Part shown: piece after piece, positions 41,080 to 49,831 of the stretch
How the letters are laid out: the number at the start of each line of letters is the position of its first letter
Position numbering within the stretch: the first letter of the stretch is position 1
Source: JAZRUY01 sp045598845
GTDB taxonomy: Bacteria > Verrucomicrobiota > Lentisphaeria > Victivallales > Victivallaceae
NCBI GenBank assembly: GCA_045598845.1
Contig: JAZRUY010000034.1
Span: forward strand, 30,391-94,390
DNA: 64,000 nt
Direction of reading: 5' to 3'
The notes under the pieces: model-generated
Database searches by the model: none
What the model saw: only the letters and a program-made list of their open reading frames with translations
What the model was told of the DNA's origin: nothing
Made by a program: the position numbers and the translations under genes

Positions 41080-42546
41080 ATGAGTTACATCGGCATTGAC
41101 ATCGGGTCCAGTCAGGTTAAAGCTGTTGTCTTCGGTGCGGACGGATGCCGGATGTCGGCGGCGTACCGCAAATATTCTTATACGGTTCCCGTTCCGGGGC
41201 AAATGGAATTGAACGGCGGGGAAGTGCTGAAGGCGGCATTTGAAGTTCTGGCCGAATGTGCCGCCGCCGTTAAGAATATTTCTCCTGTCAAAGCGATCGC
41301 CTGTTCTTCTCAGGGCGAAGCTTTTTCGCCGTTGGATGCCAAGGGCAACATTCTGGCTCCGGCTATGATTTCCGGTGATATGCGGTCATCGGAAGTTATC
41401 CGGGAATTTACGGATAAATTCGGCCGCGAGCGGTTGTACCGAATTACCGGGCACTCTGCTTCGGCGATGTTTTCCATTGCTAAACTTATGTGGCTAAGAA
41501 AGTTTAGTCCTGATTTATTCCGCAAAAGCGCCAAGTTTCTTTGTTTCGAGGATTTATTGGCTTTCAAACTTACCGGAAGGGCCGTAATGGGCTGGCCGCT
41601 GGCCGGGCGCACGATGCTTTTCAGTCCCGAAAAACACCGCTGGATGCCGGAACTGCTGGATGCCTGCGGTATTCGGGAAAGTCAACTGGCGGAAACGCTG
41701 CCATGCGGAACAGTAACCGGATTTCTGCTGCCGGAAATCGCCGGCCGGCTCGGATTCGATCGGGATACCGTATGGGTGACCGGCGGTCATGATCAGATTA
41801 TCGGCGCCCGCGGTTGCGGCGCTATAACTCCCGGGACCGCCATGTACGCTGCCGGCAGTGTGGAATGTCTGGTTCCGGTGCTGGATAAACTGGTGATGTC
41901 CGATGAATTATACCGTTCCAATCTGTGCTCCTATGATTTTGCCTTGCCGGGCCGCTACGCTTCTGTGGCATATTCGCTGACCGGCAGTAATCTTACCGAA
42001 TACTTTATCCGGGAAATCGCCAGAGATATGAATGGAGATTACAACGGTCTGATCAACGCGATGCCTCCCGGGCCTACCGGTTTACTGGTACTTCCGTATT
42101 TTACTCCGTCCGGCACTCCGTATTTTGATGAAATAACCCCGGCCTGCGTTTACGGATGGAGGTTCGGTACCGGGCGCGGTGAATTGTTTAAGGCTTTGTC
42201 GGAAGGCGTGGCATTAGAGATGCGACTTAATTGTGAACTGCTGAAAAACAACGGGTTCCGGCTGGATAAACTGATTGCCACCGGCGGCGGTTTCCGCAGC
42301 CGGGCTATGGTGCAGTTGCATGCGGATGTGCTGGGAGTGCCGATTCAGGTGTGCGATGAGAGCGAAGCCGGATGCCGCGGTGCGGCGGCACTGGCGGCAA
42401 CAGCCGCGGACGGTGTGGAAATCCCCGCCCCGTCCATAATCGCTATGGTTGAACCTGATGCTGAAAACCGCGGAATATACGATGCCAAATTCGTTCAGTG
42501 GAAAAAATTTTCCAAACAGATAAGGAGTTTTGCTACATGTCGATAA
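41080..42546 (+). CDS. FGGY-family carbohydrate kinase
   Basis: 488 aa. FGGY_N begins GIDIGSSQVKAVVFG and holds the catalytic Asp in VTGGHDQIIGARG; FGGY_C has ATGGGFRSRAMVQLHADVLGVPI, with the nucleotide-binding GGG. Closest by eye to xylulokinase-like members. It should phosphorylate the ketose made by the upstream isomerase. It lies 20 bases after that gene and overlaps the aldolase gene by 10 bases. Confidence 0.9.
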   Translation: MSYIGIDIGSSQVKAVVFGADGCRMSAAYRKYSYTVPVPGQMELNGGEVLKAAFEVLAECAAAVKNISPVKAIACSSQGEAFSPLDAKGNILAPAMISGDMRSSEVIREFTDKFGRERLYRITGHSASAMFSIAKLMWLRKFSPDLFRKSAKFLCFEDLLAFKLTGRAVMGWPLAGRTMLFSPEKHRWMPELLDACGIRESQLAETLPCGTVTGFLLPEIAGRLGFDRDTVWVTGGHDQIIGARGCGAITPGTAMYAAGSVECLVPVLDKLVMSDELYRSNLCSYDFALPGRYASVAYSLTGSNLTEYFIREIARDMNGDYNGLINAMPPGPTGLLVLPYFTPSGTPYFDEITPACVYGWRFGTGRGELFKALSEGVALEMRLNCELLKNNGFRLDKLIATGGGFRSRAMVQLHADVLGVPIQVCDESEAGCRGAAALAATAADGVEIPAPSIIAMVEPDAENRGIYDAKFVQWKKFSKQIRSFATCR

Positions 42547-43421
42547 TAAGTTTCAGCGAAATGCTTTCCGACGCGATGCATCGCCGTTATGCGGTGCCGA
42601 TGTTCGATGTGTCCAATGTTACTATGATGCGCGCCGCCGTTGAAGTGGCCGAGGAGGAAAAATCTCCGGTTATTCTGGCTTCCATCCCTCCGGATATCGA
42701 AGGGGATGCGCTGGGCTACTGGTATAACGGCGCCGGATATGCGGCCGCTCAGGTATCCGTGCCGGTATGCCTGCATTTGGATCATGCGGCTGATGTGGAA
42801 ACCTGCCGCAAATGCATCGATATCGGGTATCAGAGCGTGATGCTGGATGCTTCCGCAAAACCGTTTGCCGAAAATGTCGCTTTGACAGCCGAAGTGAAGC
42901 GTCTGGCATCTGCCCGCGGGGTTGAACTGGAGGCCGAGCTGGGGCACGTCGCCTCCGGTATTACCGGTGCGGAGGACGGCGGCAGTGAAAGCGGCATACT
43001 TAAAGATGCGGAAACTATTTTTACCGATCCTGATTCAGTAGTGAAATTTATCGAAGCCACCGGTGTAAATGCTTTGGCCGTTTCTATCGGCACTACCCAC
43101 GGAGTATATATTTCTGCGCCATCGCTCAACATCCCGTTACTGGATATCTTGAAACAGGCGGCCGGAGATGTTCCGCTCGTTCTGCACGGCGGCAGCGGAA
43201 CTCCGTCCGACCAGCTCGCCGTCGCTATTGAACACGGTATCGCCAAAATCAACATCTATTCAGAATTGACCGCGGCATGGAATACCGCAATGCGCGATTT
43301 TCTGAACCGCCGCGGACAGATGACCTGCTGGTTTTCGGTGGCTTGCAGGGAGCCTGATGCCGCGATGCGGGAAATTATGCGTCAGAAAATAAGAATGTTC
43401 AAATCTAACGGGAAATATTGA
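42537..43421 (+). CDS. Class II fructose-bisphosphate aldolase-family aldolase
   Basis: 294 aa zinc aldolase of the FbaA/GatY/KbaY family. Zinc ligands are in CLHLDHAADVE, the middle His in GTTHGVY and the third in VLHGGSGTPS. AELGHVASG and KINIYSEL are typical of tagatose/fructose bisphosphate aldolases. It cleaves a phosphorylated ketose into a three-carbon phosphate and an aldehyde. Since the upstream kinase adds one phosphate, the natural substrate may be a ketose monophosphate. The start is ATG 42537, with AAGGAG 9 bases upstream inside the kinase gene. Confidence 0.9.
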   Translation: MSIISFSEMLSDAMHRRYAVPMFDVSNVTMMRAAVEVAEEEKSPVILASIPPDIEGDALGYWYNGAGYAAAQVSVPVCLHLDHAADVETCRKCIDIGYQSVMLDASAKPFAENVALTAEVKRLASARGVELEAELGHVASGITGAEDGGSESGILKDAETIFTDPDSVVKFIEATGVNALAVSIGTTHGVYISAPSLNIPLLDILKQAAGDVPLVLHGGSGTPSDQLAVAIEHGIAKINIYSELTAAWNTAMRDFLNRRGQMTCWFSVACREPDAAMREIMRQKIRMFKSNGKY

Positions 43422-43423
43422 AA

Positions 43424-44392
43424 ATGAATCCGGAATTCGAGAAATGCCGTCCGTATTTGGCCAATCAGGAACAACTCTGCTATGCCAGATTGTCCAGACT
43501 GGAAGAAGGATCCGGGCGAGGCCAGCGTATTGTGGATGTATGCAACGGTTCCGGGCTGATGTTCACAGTTACTCCGGACCGCGGAATGAATATTGTGGAA
43601 TGTTCGTTCCGCGGAATTCCGATGGCGTTCCGTACCCCGCTCGGTCACCGCGGACTCGCCGGAGACTGGCTGCATAACTGGACAGCCGGAATGATGACTA
43701 CCGCCGGATTGCGCAATATCGGATCTCCCAGCGGGACGCAGGGGTTGCACGGAGCGATTTCCGCCGAATCCGCCGAGCAGCTTTCCCCGGTGTGCCGGGA
43801 CGGCGAAATATCGGTGAGCGGAGTGTTGCGCGAGGGTGCGATGTTTGATACTTCGCTGAGATTGGATCGCAATATTACTACCGGTTACGGGAAAAACCGG
43901 ATCGAGATACATGACCGGGTGACCAATGAATCTGAATTTCCGGTTTTTACTGAAATCCTGTATCATTTCAATTTCGGCTATCCTCTGGTATCACCGGCAT
44001 TGTATTTCGAGGCATTGGAACATCGGATTGAGCCGCGAACCGAAGAAGCCGCCGCCGCGATCCCGGAATGGAACCGCTATCCGGAACCGTTGCGCGGATT
44101 TAAAGAATTTTGTTTCCGTCATCTGCTGCCTGCGGATGACCGCGGTATTGCGGCAATGCGGATAGTCAATCCTGAATTGGGTATTGCGGTGAATGTGGAG
44201 TATAAAACTGATATGCTGCGGCATCTGGTGCAGTGGAAAAAACCGTCGCTCTACGGATACGTTCTGGGGTTGGAACCGACTAACGGTTCATTGAACGGCT
44301 GCGAATACGACCGCATTAACGGCTATGGAGTTACACTTGAACCGGGATGTACCGCCGAATATTGCTGCGCTTTGGATTTTTCGATAATCTGA
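43424..44392 (+). CDS. DUF4432-family aldose epimerase-like protein
   Basis: 322 aa beta-sandwich protein of the aldose 1-epimerase (galactose mutarotase-like) superfamily. DRGMNIVECSFRGIPMAF and LHGAISAESAEQLSP near the middle, and the late VLGLEPTNGSLNGCEYDR match DUF4432. It likely interconverts sugar anomers before the isomerase acts. It begins 2 bases after the aldolase stop (ATG 43424, GGGAAA upstream) and is last in the operon. Confidence 0.82.
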   Translation: MNPEFEKCRPYLANQEQLCYARLSRLEEGSGRGQRIVDVCNGSGLMFTVTPDRGMNIVECSFRGIPMAFRTPLGHRGLAGDWLHNWTAGMMTTAGLRNIGSPSGTQGLHGAISAESAEQLSPVCRDGEISVSGVLREGAMFDTSLRLDRNITTGYGKNRIEIHDRVTNESEFPVFTEILYHFNFGYPLVSPALYFEALEHRIEPRTEEAAAAIPEWNRYPEPLRGFKEFCFRHLLPADDRGIAAMRIVNPELGIAVNVEYKTDMLRHLVQWKKPSLYGYVLGLEPTNGSLNGCEYDRINGYGVTLEPGCTAEYCCALDFSII

Positions 44393-44624
44393 ATTGATAT
44401 AAGATGAAAATTTTTCCGTTCGGCGGAATCTGGGGCTGCAGTCCGAACTTATGCGGTTGTCGGGAAACAATCGTGTAAAGAACATAAAGCATCTGTTTAT
44501 TCTGAAAGACAATATGTGCAATCGAGGAAATAGACGGAGTATCCGCCAATAAAACGATGATATTTCCTGCCCGTCGATTTTGACCGGGGATTGAAAATCA
44601 CAGATATTCTTACAGGTAAAAAAA
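44393..44624. other. Intergenic stretch with no recognisable feature
   Basis: Between the DUF4432 gene and tRNA-Gln. I see no gene with a ribosome-binding site and no clear hairpin. A run of seven T directly after the tRNA CCA (44618-44624, minus strand) may end the tRNA transcript. Confidence 0.4.
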
Positions 44625-44698
44625 TGGCAGCCCCGTAAGGATTTGAACCTCAACAAAATGAACCAGAATCACTTGTGCTACCATTACACCACGGGGCT
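44625..44698 (-). tRNA. tRNA-Gln (anticodon CUG)
   Basis: Acceptor AGCCCCG pairs with CGGGGCT. The D arm contains TAATGGTAG and the anticodon loop is TTCTGGT with CTG at the centre. The T arm has TTCAAAT as its loop. The discriminator is G, as in most tRNA-Gln, and CCA is encoded (44625-44627). A consensus promoter lies 29 bases upstream. It is the only tRNA gene I found in the window. Confidence 0.93.
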
Positions 44699-44726
44699 GT
44701 AATGCCGCTTGTCCGCGACACAGCTT

Positions 44727-44755
44727 AATATACTGGCAGGCTGATGTAAATGCAA
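44727..44755 (-). promoter_or_regulatory. Promoter of tRNA-Gln
   Basis: On the minus strand: TTGCAT (44755-44750), exactly 17 bases, TATATT (44732-44727). Transcription would begin near 44720, about 22 bases before the mature 5' end. Confidence 0.75.
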
Positions 44756-44835
44756 GCCCGGACCGAAAAACAAATACAACGATACAGAAATAATCAAAAA
44801 GAGTTCTTTGCCTTGATCATGATGATACTGTAAAT

Positions 44836-44864
44836 TTGACGTTAGCACCGGCACGATGGATATT
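44836..44864 (+). promoter_or_regulatory. Candidate promoter of rsmE
   Basis: TTGACG at 44836-44841, 17 bases, GATATT at 44859-44864, about 44 bases before the rsmE ATG. Confidence 0.45.
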
Positions 44865-44907
44865 TTTACAGAGAATTCATTTGCAACCGCGTATATCGGA
44901 AAAGCAC

Positions 44908-45612
44908 ATGCATACTTTTTTCATACCGGATATTCCGCCCGAAGGAACGCTTTTTCAGCTCGACAGGCAGGAATCCGTTCATTTATTCAAAATTCTGCGT
45001 GCAAAATCCGGAATGGAAATTATGCTTACCGACGGCAGAGGGCATACAGCCAGGGCAACTGTATCGGAAGGCCGTGACTTGATTGCCGGGAAGACGGAAA
45101 CCGCGTTTCCTCCGAGACGCAAATTGTATCTGTACACCGCTGCTCCGAAACACAATCGGTTGGACACCATGCTGAAGCAGGCAGTGGAACTCGGTGTTTC
45201 CGGCATCGGGATTCTAAAATGCGAACGTTCAGTGGCAACTCCTGACAATAGCGGCAGAAGGCAACTGCTGTTTCAAGAAGCCTGCAAGCAATCGGGAAAC
45301 CCGTTTATCCCTGAAACTTTACCCGATATAACCGTAGGTGAATTACAGAAAGAACTTGCCGGACGGGGGTGTGTCGGTTTTTTCGGAGCGGTTCCTGCGA
45401 TCTGTTGCCCTGTTTCTTTGCCGGCGAATTTTTCCTCCGCCGCCTGGATAGTAGGGCCTGAGGGGGGATTTACTGATGCGGAAACTGCCGTGTTGGTAAA
45501 AAGCGGATTTTTTCCGATCACACTGGGGCCGTATATACTGCGGCTTGAAACCGCGGCGGTTTGCGGTTTGGCTGTTTTAAGGCATCTGATAGAGCCCGGA
45601 GTGAATTTATGA
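44908..45612 (+). CDS. rsmE: 16S rRNA (uracil-1498-N3)-methyltransferase
   Basis: 234 aa SPOUT methyltransferase. An N-terminal PUA-like domain (HTFFIPDIPPEGTLF, HLFKILRAKSG) is followed by the knotted SAM-binding domain: KQAVELGVSGIGIL, WIVGPEGGFTDAE and LGPYILRLETAAV. It methylates U1498 of 16S rRNA. The start is ATG 44908; the frame extends upstream but into the candidate promoter. Its TGA overlaps the next ATG (ATGA). Confidence 0.93.
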   Translation: MHTFFIPDIPPEGTLFQLDRQESVHLFKILRAKSGMEIMLTDGRGHTARATVSEGRDLIAGKTETAFPPRRKLYLYTAAPKHNRLDTMLKQAVELGVSGIGILKCERSVATPDNSGRRQLLFQEACKQSGNPFIPETLPDITVGELQKELAGRGCVGFFGAVPAICCPVSLPANFSSAAWIVGPEGGFTDAETAVLVKSGFFPITLGPYILRLETAAVCGLAVLRHLIEPGVNL

Positions 45613-46259
45613 CTAAAATACTGAATATATGCGCCGGAACGGTTTTGCTGCTGTTTTGCGGATGCGGTAATAACGGACCGGAACAAGATGCTTTTCTCTT
45701 GAAGGGAATTGAATTCCGCAAAGAAGGTAAAAACGAACTGGCGGAAAAATTTTTGCGGCGGCATTTGCTTAAATATCCGGAATCCCGCTCCGGGTTGCTG
45801 GAAATGGCTGCGCTCTGTGACGAATCTCTGCACAAGCCTGCCGCGGCGATTTATTTCTATGATACCGCATTGGAACTTATTCCCGCGGATGATCCTGACC
45901 GCAATGATATAGAATCTTTCCGTAACCAATTGCTGGAAAAACTGAACGAACGGGAAAAATCGCGCACTGATGCGGAAATAAAACGGCTGCTGGCTGAAAA
46001 TGCGGCTCTGCGAAAGTTGGCGGCCGGGCATAAAGACTCTACGGAAGAATCGGAGCCGGCTGTAAAAGACACTTCGGCGGATTTTATCCGTCCCCCCCGG
46101 AGCTATATCGTTAAATCCGGAGATACTCCCGGTAAGATTGCCAGAATCTTCTACGGATCGGCGGCGGAATATCCGCGTATTCTTCAGGCCAACGGACTGA
46201 CGGAAAAAAGCATGTTGCACATCGGTCAGAGGCTGATTATTCCGGCAATTCAAAAATAA
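45609..46259 (+). CDS. LysM-domain lipoprotein
   Basis: 216 aa. Lipoprotein signal (TKILNICAGTVLLLFCGC) with Cys at the lipobox. Residues about 20-110 are helical and TPR-like (FRKEGKNELAEKFLRRHLLKYPES). A coiled-coil follows (KLNEREKSRTDAEIKRLLAEN). The C-terminal LysM domain (YIVKSGDTPGKIARIFYG ... GQRLIIP) binds peptidoglycan. Membrane-anchored and wall-bound, probably structural. Coupled to rsmE by an ATGA overlap. Confidence 0.85.
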   Translation: MTKILNICAGTVLLLFCGCGNNGPEQDAFLLKGIEFRKEGKNELAEKFLRRHLLKYPESRSGLLEMAALCDESLHKPAAAIYFYDTALELIPADDPDRNDIESFRNQLLEKLNEREKSRTDAEIKRLLAENAALRKLAAGHKDSTEESEPAVKDTSADFIRPPRSYIVKSGDTPGKIARIFYGSAAEYPRILQANGLTEKSMLHIGQRLIIPAIQK

Positions 46260-46270
46260 CCGCGTTTCGT

Positions 46271-46299
46271 TTGAAAGCCTGTTGACAACGGATTATATT
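46271..46299 (+). promoter_or_regulatory. Promoter with an inverted-repeat arm in its spacer
   Basis: TTGAAA at 46271-46276, exactly 17 bases, TATATT at 46294-46299. The spacer holds GCCTGTTGACAAC (46277-46289), which is repeated in inverted form downstream as GTTATCAACAGGC (46342-46354) with one mismatch. Looks like a repressor-controlled promoter for the lipoprotein at 46366 and probably thyX. Confidence 0.65.
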
Positions 46300-46354
46300 C
46301 CTGATGATATCCCTATTATGCGCAGGGAAAAACGGCGTCAAGTTATCAACAGGC
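46277..46354. repeat. Inverted repeat, probable operator pair
   Basis: GCCTGTTGACAAC at 46277-46289 and GTTATCAACAGGC at 46342-46354 match as inverted copies at 12 of 13 positions, with 52 bases between. One arm is inside the promoter spacer, the other lies 12 bases before the start codon. A large RNA stem is the alternative for the second arm, but the first arm would not be transcribed. Confidence 0.5.
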
Positions 46355-46365
46355 AGATATGATTT

Positions 46366-46914
46366 ATGATGAAACGACATGTGAATATCGTTATTAGCTC
46401 TTTGGTGATTGCTTTTTTTGCCGGAGGATGCGTATTCTGGTCCCGCGGGTATCAGGAGCCCGCGGTATATGATTTGCGTCCGGACCGGATTTACCCGCAG
46501 GAAATTCCGGTGCGTATCGGGGTTTTTCATAACGGGTCCGGAGCCGGACAGTCATTTATGCTGCGCAGTCAGGATGGTATCATCAGAAAGGCGGAAGAGC
46601 GCTGGATAGACGCTCCGGATTCTATGTTGAAACGAGTGTATACAGAAGCACTGGCAGACATGGGTCAATCCGGAAATGACGGAGAAATTATACTTGGATG
46701 CAATATTTTGTCTTTTGAATTTACCGGGACGGAGGCGTTTTTTGAAGCGCAATTCACGGTCAGGCGTATTTGTGACGGGAAATATTGCCGTCAAGCGCGG
46801 AAAACTGTGAAATGCACGGCTGAAATAGGCCCGTCCGGACGTGCCGCGGCTATGACGGGATGCGTATGCGCCAGTATACCGCAGGTAATCGGACTGATTT
46901 CAGAAGTCAAGTAA
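46366..46914 (+). CDS. PqiC-like ABC-transport auxiliary lipoprotein
   Basis: 182 aa. Signal sequence HVNIVISSLVIAFFAGGC with a likely lipidated Cys. The mature protein resembles the ABC-transport auxiliary component (PqiC/YmbA-like): a YDLRPDRIYPQEIPVRIGVF start, then RSQDGIIRKAEERWIDAPDSML, recalling the family's xRxxxRWAxPxxxxL segment. Those proteins work with MCE-type lipid transporters at the outer membrane. No MCE or ABC gene is nearby, so the role is inferred from family only. Preceded by its own regulated-looking promoter. Confidence 0.6.
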   Translation: MMKRHVNIVISSLVIAFFAGGCVFWSRGYQEPAVYDLRPDRIYPQEIPVRIGVFHNGSGAGQSFMLRSQDGIIRKAEERWIDAPDSMLKRVYTEALADMGQSGNDGEIILGCNILSFEFTGTEAFFEAQFTVRRICDGKYCRQARKTVKCTAEIGPSGRAAAMTGCVCASIPQVIGLISEVK

Positions 46915-46934
46915 CATAAGGCAGGAGAAAATCC

Positions 46935-47630
46935 ATGACCAATCTTAACATTCCGCCGGAGAATCATGTGAAGGTGCTCGGCGGTCAGGGCTGGGTGGGG
47001 CTCATAGACCACATGGGAACCGAATCAACGATTGTCAATGCGGCAAGAGTATCGTTCGGAAAATTGAAACACGACATGGATGAGCGCGACATAAAATTGC
47101 TCGGTTATTTGATTTCCAATAAGCATACAAGTCCGCTGGAACACATGGTTTTTACTTTCAGCATCCATTGTCCGCTGTTTATCCGCGGGCAGTGGCATCG
47201 TCATCGGACTTGGAGTTACAACGAGATTTCCCGGCGCTACACAGATGTGGATGTGAATTTTTATACTCCGGTGGAATTACGGCGCCAGAGTGAAGACAAC
47301 CGGCAGGCGTCCTATTCGGATCCCGGTTTCGACAGCTCGGCATTGATGGAGAAAATCCGCATGCATAATGTTGAAAGTTGCAAATTATACGAATCTCTTC
47401 TGCGGTCCGGCGTATGCCGCGAACAGGCGCGCGGAGTTCTGCCGCAGAATATGATGGTAACATTTTGGGGAACGGTTAACTTGAATAATCTGTTGCATTT
47501 TCTGGAATTGCGGGACAGTCCGCATGCGCAAAGCGAAATTCGGGAATATGCTGCGGCGATCAAAAAATTGATAAAACCGATTATTCCGAACGTAGCGGCG
47601 TATTTCCGTAATATCGGTCAGGATTGGTAA
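46935..47630 (+). CDS. thyX: Flavin-dependent thymidylate synthase
   Basis: 231 aa. The ThyX signature is complete: RHRTWSYNEISRRY. PLEHMVFTFSIHCPLFIRGQW upstream and the C-terminal MMVTFWGTVNLNNLLHFLELR are also typical. It makes dTMP from dUMP using FAD, NADPH and methylene-tetrahydrofolate. No thyA is in the window. AGGAG precedes the ATG. It is 20 bases after the lipoprotein gene. Confidence 0.95.
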   Translation: MTNLNIPPENHVKVLGGQGWVGLIDHMGTESTIVNAARVSFGKLKHDMDERDIKLLGYLISNKHTSPLEHMVFTFSIHCPLFIRGQWHRHRTWSYNEISRRYTDVDVNFYTPVELRRQSEDNRQASYSDPGFDSSALMEKIRMHNVESCKLYESLLRSGVCREQARGVLPQNMMVTFWGTVNLNNLLHFLELRDSPHAQSEIREYAAAIKKLIKPIIPNVAAYFRNIGQDW

Positions 47631-47660
47631 GCCGCGCCAGGTGAAAAACCGCGGAGCATT

Positions 47661-48596
47661 ATGAATAGATTTTTACTGTTTACATGTGCCGCGGCAACCG
47701 GATGCGCCGCGGCCGCTGCGACAGCGCCGGTGGCTGGAGATTCGGTGCTGGCGACAGTCAACGGGGTGCCGGTGACGCGGTCGGATATTTCATCGGAGGT
47801 ACGTGCGGAAGAAATAAAATTACGCAATCGGACCGGAATATCCAAGGATAATTTAGAGCAGGAATATTATAATATCCGGCTCGAAGCGCTGGAGAACCGC
47901 ATTGACCGGTTATTGTTATTACAGGAATACGAACGCAATCCGTTTGATATACCGCCGCGCTATATAGAGAGCGCACTTGACGAGGCGGCTGAGAATGCCG
48001 GTTGCCGTAACCGTATGGAATTTGTCGCCCGATTACGGGATGAAGGCATCGAATTGGACGAGTTGCGGAAAAATATCCGCGAGGACATGATCGCGCATGC
48101 CGTACTGTCAGACAAATTACGTAATTGCCGCAATATAACCCCGTCGGATGTCGCGGAATACTACAAAACTCATCAAGAAGAATTCCGCCGAACCGGACAC
48201 ATTGCCCTGGCGGTAGTGAAATTGCCTCCGGATGAAACGGACGGCTTTTCACCGGATTTTACTGCTGTGGCGGCGGTATCTGTGGAAACCGACCGGCTGA
48301 GATCGGAATTTCTGATGGCTGCCGCTGATTTACCGGCCGGAACAATAATCGGTCCGGTTGCGGCTGACGGGGATCGCTTTATGCTTAAAATTGTAAGCAG
48401 GGAAGAAGGAGGAATCCGGCCGCTTAAATCAGTCAGCAGTGTCATTCGTTCCAAATTGGAAAATCAAGCGGATAATGTTGCGAAAAAAGAAATATCGGCA
48501 GAATTGCGCGCTGATGCGGTAATTCGTTATCATGTGGATTTGGGAAAAAACCAAACTGAATGTACGGAGGAAAAATTTGATAGAAATGAAAAATAA
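47661..48596 (+). CDS. SurA-like periplasmic chaperone / peptidyl-prolyl isomerase
   Basis: 311 aa. Signal peptide ending near residue 25 (with a weak lipobox at ATGC). A SurA_N-type helical domain follows (VLATVNGVPVTRSDISSEV at the start; ENRIDRLLLLQEYERNPFDI), then SDVAEYYKTHQEEFRR, which is the usual linker into a PPIase domain, and a short divergent parvulin-like region (LPAGTIIGPVAADGDRFMLKIVSR). It helps outer-membrane proteins fold. The PPIase domain is short, so chaperone function is more certain than isomerase activity. Confidence 0.75.
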   Translation: MNRFLLFTCAAATGCAAAAATAPVAGDSVLATVNGVPVTRSDISSEVRAEEIKLRNRTGISKDNLEQEYYNIRLEALENRIDRLLLLQEYERNPFDIPPRYIESALDEAAENAGCRNRMEFVARLRDEGIELDELRKNIREDMIAHAVLSDKLRNCRNITPSDVAEYYKTHQEEFRRTGHIALAVVKLPPDETDGFSPDFTAVAAVSVETDRLRSEFLMAAADLPAGTIIGPVAADGDRFMLKIVSREEGGIRPLKSVSSVIRSKLENQADNVAKKEISAELRADAVIRYHVDLGKNQTECTEEKFDRNEK

Positions 48597-49785
48597 TTTT
48601 TTACGGTCCGCTTTGCTGCCGTTATTGTTTTTCCCCCTATCTCTCAGTGCGCTGCGTTGCGGGGACAATGCCGAAGAACCTGAAAATATAAAATGGATAC
48701 AAGGCGGAGAATTTAAACTTTTGAATTTTGGAGAAAACCGGCAGAATGCCGGACCGATCATATCCGTTTCCCCGGAATTGAAGGTTTTGACAGTTGCTCT
48801 TACTCAGGCTGAAAACAGCGATGATACCTTGACGGTGATTTCCCGTGCCGCCAATGAATATCGCGGCAGGGTTGTTTTCGCAGTTTTGACTCCTGACGCG
48901 GCGGAGAGCGCCAGAGAATTATTGGAAATACGGACTGATTTTCAATGCGCTTTCGGCTGTGACATCTCTTTGGAAACGGTTCGTAAATATATGAGCGGAA
49001 GCCTGCTCTATCCTATGGCATTCGTTGTGAATAAAGACGGAGTGATAATCTGGAGCGGCGAGGTGATAGATTTGCCGGAAATGCTGGAAAATTATTTTTC
49101 CCGAAAATTTGATTTCGGTACCAGAAAAAAAATGGAGCCGATGCTGGATATACTGGCGGTACAGTTGCGCGAACGCGATGAAAGCAAAATGAAAAAACTT
49201 TCTGCGGAATTATTGAAACTGGATCCCGGCAACGCCGCAGTGTTGCGGTTGCGTCTTTTTGTGTTGGAAAGCGAACACCGGTTGAATGACGCTTGGGAGC
49301 TCATATATGACGCTGTGGAGAAACGGCCGGATCTGCTGCGGCTGTATTCGGCGGGATGGGGTATAATTTCCAGATATCCGGAACTAACCGGTAAATTGGA
49401 AATATTGAACAAAAAATTCTTGGCCTCTTATCCGGTAAAAACAGAAAGCGATAATCTTGTCGCCTGGACTATGCTGACTAATTTTCCGGAAAATTCGGAA
49501 GCGTTGACTTGCGCCGACACCTTGATCCGGCGTTCTTTGCAACAGTACGGCGATGACCAAAATTGTGCGCGGAAGGGTGCGATAAATAATACGCTGTCCA
49601 TGTACAGTTACCGTTTGGGAAATGTTCCAGCGGCCTTGGAGTATGCTGAAAAATCATCGGACAATTTCCAGCGGGCCGCATTGCGGCAGGATGCTGAAAT
49701 TCTCGCCGCGCGCGCCGGATATTTGAAGAAAGTTTTACAGTTACAGGCGGCCGGAACAGTTATAAATGGCGCAACAAACCGATAA
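48577..49785 (+). CDS. Exported redoxin-like/TPR protein of unknown function
   Basis: 402 aa. The start is TTG 48577, because GGAGG lies exactly 6 bases upstream; ATG 48586 is 15 bases away from it. A signal peptide (KNNFLRSALLPLLFFPLSLSA) is followed by a thioredoxin-fold-like region (VVFAVLTPDAAESARELLEI ... LLYPMAFVVNKDGVIIWSG) that lacks a CxxC pair. The C-terminal half is TPR-like helices. The start overlaps the SurA-like gene by 20 bases. Probably periplasmic; without the active cysteines it is unlikely to be a redox enzyme. Confidence 0.6.
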   Translation: MIEMKNNFLRSALLPLLFFPLSLSALRCGDNAEEPENIKWIQGGEFKLLNFGENRQNAGPIISVSPELKVLTVALTQAENSDDTLTVISRAANEYRGRVVFAVLTPDAAESARELLEIRTDFQCAFGCDISLETVRKYMSGSLLYPMAFVVNKDGVIIWSGEVIDLPEMLENYFSRKFDFGTRKKMEPMLDILAVQLRERDESKMKKLSAELLKLDPGNAAVLRLRLFVLESEHRLNDAWELIYDAVEKRPDLLRLYSAGWGIISRYPELTGKLEILNKKFLASYPVKTESDNLVAWTMLTNFPENSEALTCADTLIRRSLQQYGDDQNCARKGAINNTLSMYSYRLGNVPAALEYAEKSSDNFQRAALRQDAEILAARAGYLKKVLQLQAAGTVINGATNR

Positions 49786-49831
49786 GAGTAAATTAATTTC
49801 ACCGCAATCTGAAAAACTAAGGAGAACTATT

